Shown here one piece after another: positions 15,900-17,560 of a DNA stretch of 17,560 bases; positions within the stretch are counted from its first letter, which is position 1; each line of letters opens with the position of its first letter. The notes under the pieces are model-generated. The model did not search any database and was not told where the DNA came from. It saw only the letters and a list, made by a program, of their open reading frames with translations. The stretch comes from Clostridia bacterium (GTDB lineage: Bacteria; Bacillota_A; Clostridia; Oscillospirales; CAG-382). A program made the translations under genes and the position numbers. The DNA is taken from NCBI GenBank assembly GCA_017517985.1, contig JAFWWX010000065.1, positions 1 through 17,560 of the forward strand, given 5' to 3'.

Positions 15900-16088
15900 G
15901 CTTTTGTATCTTCCTGATTACTGTTTTACGGAATGGTAGGTGTGTTTTATACATTGGTATGTGTTGCAAAAATTCACTATGCACAAAAAGCGGAAGAAAA
16001 AATGTGCAATATGACTATAAAGGAGTGAAGTTTTAATTAGTTGTAGGTGTTTATCTATAAAATTTTCAACAAATTCATATTTTTCCTA
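15900..16088. other. Non-coding stretch before the secreted-protein gene
   Basis: I see no gene here. A 60-codon plus-strand frame (15854-16036) overlaps the hairpin, has no ribosome binding site and has a composition unlike a protein. A 44-codon minus-strand frame (15820-15954) is also unsupported. Confidence 0.45.
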
Positions 16089-16117
16089 TTGCAATTTAGA
16101 CCCTTATCATTTATAAT
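16089..16117 (+). promoter_or_regulatory. Promoter of the secreted repeat-protein gene
   Basis: TTGCAA (16089-16094) and TATAAT (16112-16117) are 17 bases apart, predicting a start near 16124 and a leader of about 55 bases. Confidence 0.75.
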
Positions 16118-16178
16118 AAATTCCGTTAATGGGGGAAATCTCCAAAACGAAAATATCTATTTGAAAGGATGGCAAAAG

Positions 16179-17560
16179 ATGAAAAGAATTCTTTGCTCTG
16201 TTTTGTGTGTTGCAATGCTTGCGGCGTCATTTGTGTTTACCGCCAACGCACAAGGCTATCAGCCTGAAATCGAAGAAAATTCCATTTCCTTTGATTTCAA
16301 TCAAGTTGTAGGCGGAATCACTAACAAAGATGCTGCGACAATACAGAAAAATGTTGAAAAAGAGGGCGTAAATGCCGTAATGGTAATACCTACACCCAAT
16401 AATGAAAATGCTACAGGTGACCTGACCATAGACTGTTGGTCACTTCATAAGTATGAGAATAAAGTTATTGTTCCTGAGTACAGATATGTGGGCATAACCT
16501 ATTATTACGAAACTTCTGCACCTGCATACGACGGACAGCTTTATTTAAGAATCCTCCCCGGTGCATACGATGCGGTAAGCACGATGTCAAAGCTCAGTCA
16601 GCAGAATCTTGTAGCGAATGAGTGGACTGAAGCTGTATTCAATTTCAGCGATGTTATGAAGCTCTCCGCCAATGCATCAGAACCCTGGATAAATCAGGTT
16701 CATTTCAGACCGTTTAACACGACAGCTGCAAAAGAGATTTCTTCCAAGGACAGATTCTATATCGCAAAGTATACATTCTATAAGAGCAATCCCGACCCCG
16801 ATGCAAGAGCTACAATAAGATTTGACAAGGGTACTCCGGACGCATCCGGCGAAATGGAAGATCTCGTTCTCAGAAACGGTGAAGCGTATGAAGTTCCAGA
16901 GTGTACATTCGTATATCCGGATGCTGAATTCCGTGGTTGGAAGGTAGACGGAGAAAGTTCGCTCATTCAGCCCGGCACACCGGTTGTTTCTTCGGATTTG
17001 AACAGAACATATACCGCTGTATGGAAGGTTAATAAGGCAATAGCACCTACTATTGCAGTTGACTTTGCTTCCTATCAGACAGGTGTGGTAGACCACGAGG
17101 CTACAGCTACTCTTGAAAGTATGGTTTTTGAGGGTAAGAATGTTTTGAAGATTACTCCCCACCCCGATTTTGACATAGACAGAAGCATTACTATTGACGG
17201 TTTCAAATACAAAGATGCAGGTATTGATATTAAAGATTATCAGTACTGTGCAATTGAATACTACTATGAATCCAATCAGCCCCTTGAAGATGCAAAAATG
17301 TATGCCGCTATTCTCCCTAACGGAAATATTGTTAGCAGCAGAGTAAGTGTGCTCGCTGACCAGCCGCTTGTTGAGGGTGTGTGGACATACGCAATCGCAG
17401 ACTTCTCTGAAAAGCTTCAGAAGGGTATAAACTACGGTGCAAGCGATAACATTCTCCGTCAGTTCTGGGTAAGACCTTTCGGTGACACTCTGGTTCAGAA
17501 TATTTCTGCTGATGATGTATTGTATATCGGTCGTCTTATTTTCTTCAACCAGAAGCCTAA
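16179..17560 (+). CDS. Secreted protein with two beta-rich modules and a Flg_new repeat, 3'-truncated
   Basis: The frame runs from ATG 16179 (AAAGGA at 16164-16169, 9 bases upstream) off the right edge, giving 460 visible residues. A signal peptide (MKRILCSV, hydrophobic core, ANA before Gln25) predicts secretion. Two related modules follow. The first, about 35-205, contains YRYVGITYYYE (from 101), an ILPG strand, NEWTEAVFNFSD, QVHFRPF and FYIAKYTFY. The second, about 288-457, repeats the order with YQYCAIEYYYE (from 354), ILPNG, GVWTYAIADFSE, QFWVRPF and LYIGRLIFF. They look like carbohydrate-binding-module-type beta sandwiches, but I cannot assign a family. Between them, residues 211-282 match a Listeria-Bacteroides (Flg_new) repeat: IRFDKG, VPECTF, FRGWKVDG, YTAVWK. 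Any enzymatic or anchoring domain would lie beyond the window. A surface or polysaccharide-binding role is inferred. Confidence 0.8.
   Translation, partial: MKRILCSVLCVAMLAASFVFTANAQGYQPEIEENSISFDFNQVVGGITNKDAATIQKNVEKEGVNAVMVIPTPNNENATGDLTIDCWSLHKYENKVIVPEYRYVGITYYYETSAPAYDGQLYLRILPGAYDAVSTMSKLSQQNLVANEWTEAVFNFSDVMKLSANASEPWINQVHFRPFNTTAAKEISSKDRFYIAKYTFYKSNPDPDARATIRFDKGTPDASGEMEDLVLRNGEAYEVPECTFVYPDAEFRGWKVDGESSLIQPGTPVVSSDLNRTYTAVWKVNKAIAPTIAVDFASYQTGVVDHEATATLESMVFEGKNVLKITPHPDFDIDRSITIDGFKYKDAGIDIKDYQYCAIEYYYESNQPLEDAKMYAAILPNGNIVSSRVSVLADQPLVEGVWTYAIADFSEKLQKGINYGASDNILRQFWVRPFGDTLVQNISADDVLYIGRLIFFNQKP

Noticed and set aside
15820..15954. 44-codon minus-strand frame ending in a lysine-rich, protein-like stretch (RRILTDLDLKVKGKA)
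   Set aside because: The C-terminal part faintly recalls a DNA polymerase III delta (HolA) C-terminus and could be a gene remnant. It has no ribosome binding site, its upstream part looks non-coding, and it overlaps the terminator hairpin at 15836-15899.
1..17560. CRISPR arrays, transposases, phage genes or known defence systems
   Set aside because: I found no regularly spaced direct repeats, no transposase or integrase motifs, and no defence-family motifs in any credible reading frame.

Overview
The window looks like the chromosome of a low-to-moderate-GC Clostridia member, most likely Oscillospiraceae (Ruminococcus / Eubacterium siraeum-like). The signs are AAAGGAG-type ribosome binding sites, an NADP-type glutamate dehydrogenase, a WalJ-type hydrolase, a CopA with an extra C-terminal metal-binding domain, and a large secreted protein with a Listeria-Bacteroides (Flg_new) repeat. 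The lineage is inferred by eye, not by search.

Layout. 1-4275 (+): a DUF4340-type protein cut by the left edge, a 542-residue protein of unknown function, and an SbcD/YhaO-like nuclease gene split by an in-frame TAA at 3895-3897. 4359-6517 (+): walJ-like exonuclease, a LOG-type nucleotide hydrolase and an MgtC-family membrane protein, followed by a hairpin-rich intergenic element and convergent terminators. 6758-8110 (-): gdhA with a clear promoter. 8311-10851 (-): a Cu(I)-exporting P-type ATPase whose last 67 codons form a CopZ-like domain with its own Shine-Dalgarno and ATG. 10928-13869 (+): a consensus promoter, a leader that could fold as an attenuator, and a two-gene unit made of a GT-C-like polytopic membrane protein and a UbiA protein closely resembling decaprenyl-phosphate phosphoribose synthase, closed by a strong terminator. 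13967-14221 (-): a tRNA-Thr/tRNA-Tyr operon with perfect -35/-10 boxes, no spacer between the tRNAs, and a terminator overlapping the last CCA. 14480-15899 (+): a CapA-family lipoprotein gene with its own promoter and terminator. 16089 to the right edge (+): promoter and first 460 codons of a secreted protein made of two related beta-rich modules around a Flg_new repeat.

How the parts relate. Most units are independent housekeeping or envelope functions: nitrogen assimilation (gdhA), copper efflux (copA/CopZ), translation (tRNAs), DNA and envelope maintenance (walJ, sbcD-like, mgtC), and surface biology (GT-C/UbiA, CapA, secreted repeat protein). I see no CRISPR array, transposase, phage gene or recognised defence system. 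The points most worth following up are the CopA/CopZ gene-within-gene arrangement, the GT-C/UbiA pair that suggests a polyprenyl-phosphate-pentose glycosylation pathway in a Firmicute, the broken sbcD-like gene, and the structured intergenic element at about 6521-6693.
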